Positions 46,474 to 54,203 of a DNA stretch of 64,000 bases are shown piece after piece. The position numbers were made by a program, and so were the translations under genes. Positions within the stretch are counted from its first letter, which is position 1; every line of letters starts with the position of its first letter. The notes under the pieces are model-generated. The model ran no database searches. It was not told the DNA's origin and saw only the letters and a list, made by a program, of their open reading frames with translations. Origin of the DNA: Roseateles hydrophilus (lineage in GTDB: Bacteria > Pseudomonadota > Gammaproteobacteria > Burkholderiales > Burkholderiaceae_C); the NCBI RefSeq assembly GCF_026712245.1, contig NZ_JAPPUY010000004.1, positions 310,001-374,000 of the forward strand. Direction: 5' to 3'.

Positions 46474-47116
46474 GTCGGGACTGCGGCGGCGTTGGTGGTT
46501 GGCGCACTTTAGCGTTGGGGCGCTGGCCAGCTGGACGTCAGGGGTCACTGCGGCGGCCGAAGCGCCCGTGGTGCTCGTCGTCGGCGACAGCCTGTCGGCC
46601 GAATACGGCATCGCCGCCGGCAGCGGCTGGGTGGCACTGCTGCAGGCGCGGCTGGCGCAGCAGAAGAAGCCGCATCGCGTCGTCAACGCCAGCATCAGCG
46701 GCGACACGACGGCGGGCGGCCGCAGCCGCCTGCCCGCCGCGCTGCGCACGCATAAGCCGGCCATCGTCATCCTCGAGCTGGGCGGCAACGACGCGCTGCG
46801 CGGCCTGCCGCTGAGCGGCACGCGCGACAACCTGCTGGCCATGGCACGCGCCGCGCAGGCGGCCGGTGCCAAGGTCGTCATCGTCGGCATGCAGGTCCCG
46901 CCGAACTACGGTGCCAGCTATGGGCGCGAGTTCGAGGGCCTGTTTGGTGACGTGGCCAAGCAGGTCAAGGCCGGCCTCGTGCCCTTCCTGCTGAAAGGGG
47001 TGGCCGACCGGGCCGACGCGCTGGAATGGTTCCAGCCCGACCGCATCCACCCGCTGGCCAAGGCCCACCCGACGATGCTGGACAACGTCTGGCCGGCGCT
47101 GCGGCCGCTGCTCTGA
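46472..47116 (+). CDS. tesA: Arylesterase/multifunctional acyl-CoA thioesterase I (SGNH hydrolase, TesA)
   Basis: The 214-residue enzyme carries an N-terminal signal (basic LRRRWW then a hydrophobic stretch to AAAEA near residue 31), so it is periplasmic. SGNH blocks are GDSLSAEYG with Ser40, the Gly-containing ISGDTTAGG, ELGGND for the Asn, and DRIHPLAKAHP for Asp and His near 192-195. It hydrolyses acyl esters and thioesters. ATG at 46472 has AAGGA eight bases upstream, inside the opposite ybbA gene. Convergent with the FecR/DUF6600 gene across a hairpin. Confidence 0.93.
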   Translation: MSGLRRRWWLAHFSVGALASWTSGVTAAAEAPVVLVVGDSLSAEYGIAAGSGWVALLQARLAQQKKPHRVVNASISGDTTAGGRSRLPAALRTHKPAIVILELGGNDALRGLPLSGTRDNLLAMARAAQAAGAKVVIVGMQVPPNYGASYGREFEGLFGDVAKQVKAGLVPFLLKGVADRADALEWFQPDRIHPLAKAHPTMLDNVWPALRPLL

Positions 47117-47119
47117 CGC

Positions 47120-47137
47120 GGCGCCCGCGCGGGCGCC
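47120..47137. terminator. Palindromic hairpin between tesA and the FecR-domain gene
   Basis: GGCGCCCGCGCGGGCGCC is a perfect 18-base palindrome able to form a 7-bp stem with a GCGC loop. No T-run follows on either strand, so termination strength is uncertain. Confidence 0.55.
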
Positions 47138-47146
47138 GGGCCTGAC

Positions 47147-49273
47147 TCAGCGCAGGTCGTGGCCCTGGCGCTGCGGGCCGTCGGTGTTGCGGCGCTCGGG
47201 GCGCTCCTGGCGGGCCGGCACGCCGTCCTGGCGTGCGCGCTGAGGGCTGTCGTTGCGGGGCTGCTGCGCCTCGCGAGGCGGCTGGGGCATCTGCGCACGC
47301 GGCTCCTCACGGCGCATCGGCAGCTCGCGCTGCTGCATGTCGCGCTGCTGCTGGAAGGCCTCACGGCGCTGCTGCATCTCGCGTTGCTGGGCTTCGCGCT
47401 GTTGCATCTCGCGCTGTTGGGCCTCGCGCTGCTGCATCTCGCGTTGCTGCATCTCGCGTTGTTGGGCCTCGCGCTGCTGCATCTCACGCTGCTGCATCTC
47501 ACGCTGCTGGGCTTCGCGTTGCTGCATGTCGCGCTGCAACTGCTGTTGCTGCTGTAGCTGTTGCTGCTGCTGCTGTTGCTGTTGCGCCGCGCGCTGCGCC
47601 TGCTCGCGCTGGAACTGCTCCTCACGGCGCATCTGGTGCTCGCGCTGCGGGCCCCAGGGCACGTTCTCGGGCCCGCCGCGCGGCGCCTCCTGCGCCGGCC
47701 GGGCTGGCTGCGCCGGCTCCTGGGCAACCGGCAAGCCCGGCAGGCCCGGCTGGGCAACGGGTTGCGGCGTGACGGGGCGCTGCGGCGCGGTCACCACGGC
47801 GGCCGGCGGCGTCGCCTCCGACCCGCGGCGAGGCTCGCGGCGCAGGGGCAGCTGGTCGTCACTGCGCCAGCCCATGCCGGGCTCGCGGTCTCGCTCGCGC
47901 TCCCGGCGATGCGGCATCTCGGCCTCGGCAGGCCGCGTCGGCAGGGCCGGCAGCACAGCGGCCAGGTCACCGCGGCCCGGCGCCACCGGCAGCGGGCGGT
48001 TCCAGCCCGGCTCGGGCTTGCGGTCAGGGCCGCGCACCGGCAGCGGCTGGATGGCCGCGCCCGGGGCGGGCAGCGTGCTGACGGCATGCGGCACGTCGCG
48101 GTAGCGGTGCGGGCGCTGCACGGTGACGGGGTCGCGCGCCTCACGCCAGGGGTTCACGCGATGCACATGATGCGGCGTGTGGCGATAGGCGGGCACGTAG
48201 ACCTCGCGCGGCGCCAGCGGGTACCAGCCAAAGCGCGGCGGTGGCGCCCGATGGCCGATGCTGATGCCCACGCTCACCGAGCCACCGCCCACCCAGCCCA
48301 CCAGGGCCGGCGCGTAAACGGGGCGATGCACGTAGGGGCCCGGCGCCCAGCACCAGCGGCCGCGCCAGCTGACCCAGCGCCCGTAGTGGAAGGGCGCGAA
48401 GCCCCAGGGAGCGTCGTCCACCCAGGTCCAGCCCCAGTGGCGCGACCACACCCAACGGCCGTGGCGGTACGGCGCCCAGTCGGCCACCACCAGCGTGGTG
48501 GGGATCCACAGGTTGCCGTACTCGGTCGACGTCTCCCAGCGGCCATGGCGGTCCAGGTCCTCGGCGCCAGTCATTTCGGGCGAGATGTAGCGGGCCACAG
48601 GGCGGTCGCCCTCGGCGCGGCTCTCGGCCAGCACCCAGTCGCCGAAGCCGTCGGCGTACAGCGAGCTGCGCTCCGCGCGCGGGCCGTCAGGCCACCACAG
48701 CTCCACCTGCTCGCCGCTGCCCAGCGACACCGGCGCCGCACCGCGGGCCCAGTCAAAGCGCAGCCGGCCCTGCCAGACGTAGACCTTGGTGCCACGGTCC
48801 AACTGCTCGACGCGGTACAGGCCCTCGCGCTCCGGCTGGGCCGTGCCCTCGCGGGTGCGCAGCCGCGTCTCGGCCACGTTCTCGGCGTTGCGCAGCCGGA
48901 TGGCAACGTCGCCGCGATCGACTTGCAGCAGCGTCTGCCCGTCGTCCAGCTGGGTCAGCTCCAGGTCGCTGCGCTCGTCCAGCCAGATGGAGGTGGAGCC
49001 GGCACGCAGCGACACGCGGCCGCGCTCGTCGGTGCGCACGCGGTCGCCCTCGCCCACGGTCTGGTTGCGCGTAAGGCGGGTCCATTCGCGGGTGTCGTGG
49101 TCGAACAGCCAGGCGTCGCCGACGACCTCGACGACACGGGCCGCGCGCGCGGGCGGGTCGCGGTCAGCCTCCTGCGCGCGGGCGCCGGGGGCGATGGCCA
49201 CCAGCAAGGCCATCGCAAGGATGCGCCACTGGCGGCGCGACAGGGCGAGCGGAGAGTCGGTGAAAGTGTTCAT
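47147..49273 (-). CDS. FecR-domain/DUF6600 secreted protein with Gln-rich tandem repeats
   Basis: The 708-residue exported protein has a signal peptide ending near residue 33 (GARAQ). A FecR-like beta region (WLFDHDTREWTRLTRNQTVGEGDRVRTDERGRVSLRAGSTSIWLDERSDLEL) is followed by the Trp/Tyr-rich DUF6600 region (GRWVWSRHWGWTWVDDAPWGFAPFHYGRWVSWRGRWCWAPGPY near 270-315). The last 200 residues are Pro- and Gln-rich, with about a dozen 5-residue units of type QQREM/QQREA between roughly residues 565 and 650. The role is unknown; a cell-surface or periplasmic structural function is plausible. ATG at 49273 gives the signal peptide and has GGAG-like sequence upstream. Confidence 0.85.
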   Translation of the reverse strand: MNTFTDSPLALSRRQWRILAMALLVAIAPGARAQEADRDPPARAARVVEVVGDAWLFDHDTREWTRLTRNQTVGEGDRVRTDERGRVSLRAGSTSIWLDERSDLELTQLDDGQTLLQVDRGDVAIRLRNAENVAETRLRTREGTAQPEREGLYRVEQLDRGTKVYVWQGRLRFDWARGAAPVSLGSGEQVELWWPDGPRAERSSLYADGFGDWVLAESRAEGDRPVARYISPEMTGAEDLDRHGRWETSTEYGNLWIPTTLVVADWAPYRHGRWVWSRHWGWTWVDDAPWGFAPFHYGRWVSWRGRWCWAPGPYVHRPVYAPALVGWVGGGSVSVGISIGHRAPPPRFGWYPLAPREVYVPAYRHTPHHVHRVNPWREARDPVTVQRPHRYRDVPHAVSTLPAPGAAIQPLPVRGPDRKPEPGWNRPLPVAPGRGDLAAVLPALPTRPAEAEMPHRRERERDREPGMGWRSDDQLPLRREPRRGSEATPPAAVVTAPQRPVTPQPVAQPGLPGLPVAQEPAQPARPAQEAPRGGPENVPWGPQREHQMRREEQFQREQAQRAAQQQQQQQQQLQQQQQLQRDMQQREAQQREMQQREMQQREAQQREMQQREMQQREAQQREMQQREAQQREMQQRREAFQQQRDMQQRELPMRREEPRAQMPQPPREAQQPRNDSPQRARQDGVPARQERPERRNTDGPQRQGHDLR
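47326..47590 (-). repeat. 15-bp tandem repeats in the FecR/DUF6600 gene
   Basis: Imperfect 15-base units (plus-strand form CTGCTGCATCTCGCG or TTGGGCTTCGCG-type) are repeated head to tail and encode QQREM/QQREA. They are flanked by a CAG/CAA-rich polyglutamine segment at 47530-47580. Units differ mainly by silent or Met/Ala changes, as expected for a slippage-prone array. Confidence 0.88.
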
Positions 49274-49368
49274 GAGCTGCTGCTCCTTTGCGCCTGCGCA
49301 ACGCGGGCGGCCCGCGGGCGGTGCACCGCGCTTACAAGTTTTTCAATTGGGCCGGGCTGGGGCTGGCG

Positions 49369-49908
49369 TCAGTCGTCGTCGCTGTTCGGGTCCAGCTCCG
49401 GAAACAGCACCGACGTGAAGCCGAAGCGCGTGAAGTCGGTGACGCGCATGGGGTACAGGATGCCGTCCAGGTGGTCGCACTCGTGCTGCACCACCCGGGC
49501 ATGAAAGCCGTCGGCGATGCGGTCGATGGGGTGGCCGTCGGCATCGAAGCCGGTGTAGCGGATGCGCTCGTCCCGCTCGACGACGCCGCGCAGCCCCGGC
49601 ACCGACAGGCAGCCCTCCCAGCCCTCGGTGCGGCCGCCGTCCAGCACCTCGATGACCGGGTTGATCAGCACCGTGGGCGGCACGGGCGGGGCCTCCGGGT
49701 AACGGGGGTTCTTGGAGTAACCGAAAATGACGAGCCGCAGGTCGACGCCGATCTGCGGCGCGGCCAGGCCGGCGCCGTTCGCGGCGGCCATGGTCTCGAA
49801 CATGTCCGCAATCAGCGCTTTCAGCGCCGGCGTGCCGAATTCGGCGACCGGCTTGGCGACGCGCAACAGGCGCGGGTCCCCCATCTTCAGGATCTCGTGT
49901 ACGGCCAA
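49369..49908 (-). CDS. def: Peptide deformylase
   Basis: A 179-residue metalloenzyme removing formyl groups from nascent proteins. The three family motifs are intact: [10 protein letters not shown] near residues 45-54, EGCLSVPG near 97-104 (metal-binding Cys) and QHECDHLDG near 141-149 (metal-binding His pair and catalytic Glu). The C-terminal Asp/Asn tail is short. It lies 95 bases upstream of the FecR/DUF6600 gene and divergent from the MBL-fold gene. Not next to fmt, so it may be a second deformylase copy. Confidence 0.96.
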   Translation of the reverse strand: MAVHEILKMGDPRLLRVAKPVAEFGTPALKALIADMFETMAAANGAGLAAPQIGVDLRLVIFGYSKNPRYPEAPPVPPTVLINPVIEVLDGGRTEGWEGCLSVPGLRGVVERDERIRYTGFDADGHPIDRIADGFHARVVQHECDHLDGILYPMRVTDFTRFGFTSVLFPELDPNSDDD

Positions 49909-49955
49909 GCGGGCCTCCCAGGTCAGAACGTGGCCGATTCTAGAAACTCACCCTC

Positions 49956-50912
49956 ATGCTCGACTTCCTCGACGACCTCGGCCACGGCATCTACGCCATC
50001 GACACCGGCTTCCAGCGCCCGCGCTTCGACGCCGCCTACCTGATGGTGGAAGACGGCCGCGCCGCCTTCATCGACACGGGCACCAACCACGCCGTGCCCC
50101 GCCTGCTGGCCGCGCTGGAGGCACTGGGCCTGGCGCGCGACGCGGTGGACTGGGTCATCCCCACCCATGTGCACCTGGACCATGCCGGCGGCGTGGGCCT
50201 GCTGATGGACGCCCTGCCCCGCGCCCGCGCGCTCATCCATCCACGCGGCCTGCGCCACCTGGTGGACCCCAAGGCGCTGTGGCTGGGCGCCATGGCCGTC
50301 TACGGCGAGGCCGAGATGCTGCGCAGCTACGGCCGGCTGGTGCCGGTGCCCGCCGAGCGCGCCGAGGCCAGCCATGACGAGCAGGTGCTGATGCTGGCCG
50401 GCCGGCCGCTGCGCCTCATCGACGCGCCCGGCCACGCGCGGCATCACCACGCCATCTGGGACGAACGCAGCCGCAGCTGGTTCACCGGCGACACCTTCGG
50501 CCTGTCCTACCGCGTCTTCGACGTGGACGGCCGCGCCTGGCTGACGCCGACGACGACGCCGGTGCAGTTCGAACCCGAACCACTGAGGGCCACCACGCAG
50601 CGACTGCTGGACGCCCGGCCCGAGGCCATGCTGCTGACCCACTACGGCCGCGTGGGCGGCTCGGGAGCCGAGGTGCGCCGGCTGGCGGCGCAGATGCTGG
50701 CGCAGGTGGACGCGATGGTGGCGCAGGCGCAGGCGCTGCGCGATGCGCCGGACCGGCACGAGCGGCTGAAGGCTGCGCTGCTGGACGGCTACCTCGCGCA
50801 ACTGCGCGCCCACGGCCACGCCGCGGGCGACGACGCGGCCGATTGGCTGGCCATGGACGCCGAGCTCAACGCGCAAGGCCTGGAAGTCTGGCTGGACCGC
50901 CCGCCGCGCTGA
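49956..50912 (+). CDS. MBL-fold metallo-hydrolase
   Basis: A 318-residue metallo-beta-lactamase-fold hydrolase. The metal motif THVHLDHAGG is near residues 70-79, the second His in IDAPGHARHHHAIW near 154, and Asp in WFTGDTFGLSYR near 172. The substrate is unknown; the family includes glyoxalase II-like and other thioester or phosphoester hydrolases. ATG at 49956. Divergent from def. No signal peptide. The nirB control region follows directly after its stop. Confidence 0.9.
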   Translation: MLDFLDDLGHGIYAIDTGFQRPRFDAAYLMVEDGRAAFIDTGTNHAVPRLLAALEALGLARDAVDWVIPTHVHLDHAGGVGLLMDALPRARALIHPRGLRHLVDPKALWLGAMAVYGEAEMLRSYGRLVPVPAERAEASHDEQVLMLAGRPLRLIDAPGHARHHHAIWDERSRSWFTGDTFGLSYRVFDVDGRAWLTPTTTPVQFEPEPLRATTQRLLDARPEAMLLTHYGRVGGSGAEVRRLAAQMLAQVDAMVAQAQALRDAPDRHERLKAALLDGYLAQLRAHGHAAGDDAADWLAMDAELNAQGLEVWLDRPPR

Positions 50913-50939
50913 GGCGTCGCACTGGGGCCGGGCGGCACC

Positions 50940-50956
50940 AGCACCATGCGGGTGCG
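50940..50956. promoter_or_regulatory. NtrC-like binding site 1 upstream of nirB
   Basis: A-GCACC-ATGCG-GGTGC-G contains the full core GCACC-N5-GGTGC of the NtrC consensus (TGCACC-N5-GGTGCA). Its centre is about 107 bases upstream of the predicted sigma-54 start site. Confidence 0.65.
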
Positions 50957-50971
50957 GCGCCGGGCCGCATC

Positions 50972-50988
50972 CGCACCACCCCCGTGCT
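50972..50988. promoter_or_regulatory. NtrC-like binding site 2 upstream of nirB
   Basis: GCACC-ACCCC-CGTGC matches the core at nine of ten arm positions. Its centre lies 32 bases from site 1, three helical turns, so paired binding on one DNA face is possible. Confidence 0.5.
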
Positions 50989-51028
50989 GGGCAAGCCCAC
51001 CCGGCCACCGCCCGCCCGGGCCTGGGGC

Positions 51029-51044
51029 GGGCATGGCTTTTGCA
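51029..51044 (+). promoter_or_regulatory. Sigma-54 promoter of nirBD
   Basis: GGGCATGGCTTTTGCA matches TGGCACGRNNNTTGCW except at two positions, with GG and GC elements exactly ten bases apart. The predicted start site is near 51055, about 190 bases before the nirB ATG. Confidence 0.68.
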
Positions 51045-51244
51045 AATGCCCTGTCGAGGCGCCGCGCGAAAGCGGGCTCCCGATCTCTTCAAACCATCGC
51101 CAACGGCGGCGAGTGCCTCGCAAGCAGTCCTCCTCTCGGGGCAGGCCTGCGCAGGCAGTCTCTTCAAACCGCGCCCGACAGGGTGCCGCCGAGGGTGCTG
51201 GCTTTGCTGTCGGCCCGTGGGCGGCTGTTGTTGACAGGAAAGCC

Positions 51245-53767
51245 ATGCATATCGTCCTCATCGGCCACGGAATGGTGGGCCAGAAATTTCTCGAATCCCT
51301 CGCCGAGGGCCCCGCGGCTGCACAGGTGCAGGTGACGGTGCTGTGCGAGGAGCCGCGGCCGGCCTATGACCGCGTGCACCTGTCCGAGTTCTTCTCGGGC
51401 AAGACGGCCGAGGACCTGTCGCTGGTGCCGGCCGGGTTCTTCGAGAAGCACCCGCACTTCCAGCTGCGCCTGGCCGCCAAGGCCACCGCCATCGAGCGCC
51501 GCGACAACACCGTGACGCTGGCCGACGGCTCGGTCATCCGCTACGACAAGCTGGTGCTGGCCACGGGCTCCTACCCCTTCGTGCCGGGCGTGCCGGGCCG
51601 CGAGCGCCCGCACTGCCACGTCTACCGCACCATCGAAGACCTGGAGGCCATGCAGGCCAGCGGCCAGGTGAGCAAGAGCGGCGTCGTCATCGGCGGCGGC
51701 CTGCTGGGCCTGGAATGCGCCAAGGCGCTGCGTGACATGGGCCTGCAGACGCATGTCGTCGAGTTCGCACCGCGCCTGATGGCCGTGCAGGTGGACGACG
51801 GCGGCGGCCGCGTGCTGCGCGAGAAGATAGCGGCGCTGGGCGTGCAGGTGCACACCAGCCGCAACACGGTCGAGATCACCGACGGCGTGAGCGCCCGCCA
51901 CCGCCTGGTGTTCACCGACGGCACCTGGCTGGAGACCGACATGCTGGTGTTCTCCGCCGGCATCCGCCCGCGCGACGAGCTGGGCCGGCAGAGCGCGCTG
52001 GCCATCGGCCCGCGCGGCGGCATCGTCGTCGACGACCAGTGCCTGACCAGCGACCGCCACATCTACGCCATCGGCGAGGTGGCCTCGTGGCGCGAGCAGA
52101 CCTTCGGCCTCGTGGCCCCCGGCTACGAGATGGCCCGCGTGGTGGCCCGCCACATTGCGGGCGACGCCGAGGCCGCCTTCGCTGGCGCCGACATGAGCAC
52201 CAAGCTCAAGCTGATGGGTGTGGACGTGGCCAGCATCGGCGACGCGCACGGCAAGACACCGAAGAGCCGCAGCTACCAGTTCGTCGACGAGCGCAAGCAG
52301 ATCTACAAGAAGATCGTCGTCAGCGAGGACGGCCAGTTCCTGCTGGGCGCCGTGCTGGTGGGCGACGCCGAGGAGTACGGCACGCTGCTGCAGATGGCGC
52401 TCAATGGCATCAAGCTGCCGGCCGACCCCGAGTTCCTGATCCTGCCGAGCAGCGACGGCAAGGCCAAGGTCGGCATCGGCCCCGACGCGCTGCCCGACAG
52501 CGCCCAGCTGTGCTCGTGCAACAACGTCACCAAGGGCCAGATCTGCGCGGCCGTCGGCGAGGGCTGCACGACCATCGCCGACATCAAGGCCTGCACCAAG
52601 GCCGGCGCCACCTGCGGCGGCTGCGTGCCGCTGGTCACACAGGTCATGAAGCTGGAGATGGCCAAGCGCGGCATGGCCGTCAACAACCATCTCTGCGAGC
52701 ACTTCCCGCATTCGCGCCAGGAGCTCTACCACCTGATCCGCGTCGGCGGCATCAAGACCTTCAGCGAGCTGCTGGCCAAGCACGGCAAGGGCCTGGGTTG
52801 CGACATCTGCAAGCCCGCCGCGGCGAGCATCTTTGCGTCGTGCTGGAACGACTTCGTGCTCAAGGCCGAACTCGCCAGCCTGCAGGACAGCAACGACTAC
52901 TTCCTCGGCAACATCCAGAAGGACGGCAGCTACTCCGTCGTGCCGCGCATGCCGGGTGGCGAGGTCACGCCCGACGGCCTGATCGCCGTGGGCCAGATCG
53001 CCAAGAAGTACGGCCTGTACACCAAGATCACCGGCGGCGCCCGCGTGGACATGTTCGGCGCGCGGGTGGAGCAACTGCCGCTGATCTGGGAGGAGCTGAT
53101 CGCGGCTGGCTTTGAGTCCGGCCACGCCTACGGCAAGAGCCTGCGCACGGTGAAGAGCTGCGTGGGCAGCACGTGGTGCCGTTATGGCGTGGACGATTCG
53201 GTGGGCCTCGCCGTCGAGATCGAGAACCGCTACAAGGGCCTGCGCGCGCCGCACAAGATCAAGTTCGGCGTCTCCGGCTGCACGCGCGAATGCGCCGAGG
53301 CCCAGGGCAAGGACGTGGGCATCATCGCCACCGACAAGGGCTGGAACCTCTACGTCTGCGGCAACGGCGGCATGAAGCCGCGCCACGCCGAGCTCATCGC
53401 CAGCGACCTGTCCAAGGCCGACCTGATCAAGTACGTGGACCGCTTCCTGATGTTCTACGTGCGCACGGCCGACCGCCTGCAGCGCACCAGCACCTGGCGC
53501 GACAACATGGAAGGCGGCCTGGACTACCTGAAGAGCGTCGTCATCGACGACAAGCTGGGCCTGGGCGCCGAGCTCGAAGCCCAGATGCAGGCCGTCGTCG
53601 ACAGCTACCAGTGCGAGTGGAAGACCGCCGTGACAACGCCCGAAGTGCGCCAGCGCTTCCGCAGCTTCGTCAACAGCGACAAGCCGGACGAGCACATCGT
53701 CTTCGTCGAGGAGCGCGGCCAGATCCGGCCCGCGCGCGCCGAAGAACGCGAAGAACAACCCGCCTGA
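51245..53767 (+). CDS. nirB: Nitrite reductase (NADH) large subunit
   Basis: An 840-residue cytosolic siroheme enzyme reducing nitrite to ammonium. The N-terminal FAD/NADH-binding halves show IGHGMVGQKFLE and VVIGGGLLGLECAKALRDMG. The [2Fe-2S] BFD-like segment has CSCNNVTKGQICAAV and TKAGATCGGCVP. The sulfite/nitrite reductase half has KSCVGSTWCRYGVDDSV and KFGVSGCTRECAEAQGKD, supplying the four Cys ligands of the 4Fe-4S/siroheme centre. ATG at 51245 gives MHIVLIGHGMVG, the normal start. nirD follows after 20 bases. A sigma-54 promoter and NtrC sites lie upstream, so nitrogen control is expected. Confidence 0.96.
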   Translation: MHIVLIGHGMVGQKFLESLAEGPAAAQVQVTVLCEEPRPAYDRVHLSEFFSGKTAEDLSLVPAGFFEKHPHFQLRLAAKATAIERRDNTVTLADGSVIRYDKLVLATGSYPFVPGVPGRERPHCHVYRTIEDLEAMQASGQVSKSGVVIGGGLLGLECAKALRDMGLQTHVVEFAPRLMAVQVDDGGGRVLREKIAALGVQVHTSRNTVEITDGVSARHRLVFTDGTWLETDMLVFSAGIRPRDELGRQSALAIGPRGGIVVDDQCLTSDRHIYAIGEVASWREQTFGLVAPGYEMARVVARHIAGDAEAAFAGADMSTKLKLMGVDVASIGDAHGKTPKSRSYQFVDERKQIYKKIVVSEDGQFLLGAVLVGDAEEYGTLLQMALNGIKLPADPEFLILPSSDGKAKVGIGPDALPDSAQLCSCNNVTKGQICAAVGEGCTTIADIKACTKAGATCGGCVPLVTQVMKLEMAKRGMAVNNHLCEHFPHSRQELYHLIRVGGIKTFSELLAKHGKGLGCDICKPAAASIFASCWNDFVLKAELASLQDSNDYFLGNIQKDGSYSVVPRMPGGEVTPDGLIAVGQIAKKYGLYTKITGGARVDMFGARVEQLPLIWEELIAAGFESGHAYGKSLRTVKSCVGSTWCRYGVDDSVGLAVEIENRYKGLRAPHKIKFGVSGCTRECAEAQGKDVGIIATDKGWNLYVCGNGGMKPRHAELIASDLSKADLIKYVDRFLMFYVRTADRLQRTSTWRDNMEGGLDYLKSVVIDDKLGLGAELEAQMQAVVDSYQCEWKTAVTTPEVRQRFRSFVNSDKPDEHIVFVEERGQIRPARAEEREEQPA

Positions 53768-53787
53768 GCCCAGCCAAGGAGTACCGC

Positions 53788-54117
53788 ATGAGCCAGTCCT
53801 TCACCCCGATTTGCAGCGTCGAGCAGATCCTGCCCAACACCGGGGTCGCAGCCCTGGTGGACGGCCGCCACGTGGCGGTGTTCCGCGTCGGCACGGACCG
53901 CTTCCACGCCATCGACAACATCGACCCGCGCTCCGGCGCCAGCGTGCTGTCGCGCGGCCTGGTCGGCAACCTCGGCGAGCGCATCGTCGTCGCCTCGCCG
54001 CTGTACAAGAACCACTTCGACCTCAGCACCGGCGAGTGCCTGGAGGTGCCCGAGCAATCGGTGCGGGCGCACGCCGTGCAGGTGCAGGACGGGCGCGTGC
54101 TGGTGGCCCTGAGCTGA
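53788..54117 (+). CDS. nirD: Nitrite reductase (NADH) small subunit
   Basis: A 109-residue Rieske-fold subunit of assimilatory nitrite reductase. The fold is evident from VAALVDGRHVAVFRVGTDRFHAIDNIDPRSGASVLSRGLVG and VASPLYKNHFDLSTGECLE. The Cys/His cluster ligands of true Rieske proteins are absent, as is usual for NirD. ATG at 53788 has AAGGAG eight bases upstream. It closes the nirBD operon before a bidirectional terminator shared with ntrC. Confidence 0.95.
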   Translation: MSQSFTPICSVEQILPNTGVAALVDGRHVAVFRVGTDRFHAIDNIDPRSGASVLSRGLVGNLGERIVVASPLYKNHFDLSTGECLEVPEQSVRAHAVQVQDGRVLVALS

Positions 54118-54153
54118 CGACGCGGCGCGGCCGACACGCGGCGCCCAAACAAC

Positions 54154-54182
54154 AACGGCCGGCGTGCAACATGCCGGCCGTT
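54154..54182. terminator. Bidirectional terminator between nirD and ntrC
   Basis: AACGGCCGGC (54154-54163) pairs perfectly with GCCGGCCGTT (54173-54182) around a 9-base loop, between convergent genes. The T-tail is short on both strands. Confidence 0.75.
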
Positions 54183-54203
54183 CTGCCTTGCGGCCCGCCC
54201 TGA

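Larger units (their letters stand above)
50913..51244 (+). other. Regulatory region and long leader of nirBD
   Basis: The 332-base gap holds, in order, two NtrC-like sites, a sigma-54 promoter and a leader of about 190 bases. The leader contains a 12-base direct repeat, TCTCTTCAAACC, at 51084-51095 and 51159-51170. It also has competing inverted repeats near its end: CCGACAG/CTGTCGG, and GCCGCC with GGGCGGC followed by TGTTGTTG. No start codon with a good ribosome site is seen in it. Riboregulation (for example by an ANTAR protein) is possible but unproven. Confidence 0.5.

Noticed and set aside
47159-47557. Leu/Ala-rich hydrophobic plus-strand frame in the repeat region
   Set aside because: It is the antisense reading of the QQREM/QQREA repeats. 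Its hydrophobicity follows from the repeat complement, not from a membrane protein.
51145-51156. GCCTGCGCAGGC palindrome in the nirB leader as an operator
   Set aside because: It lies downstream of the predicted start and is better explained as RNA secondary structure; no matching regulator is known to me.
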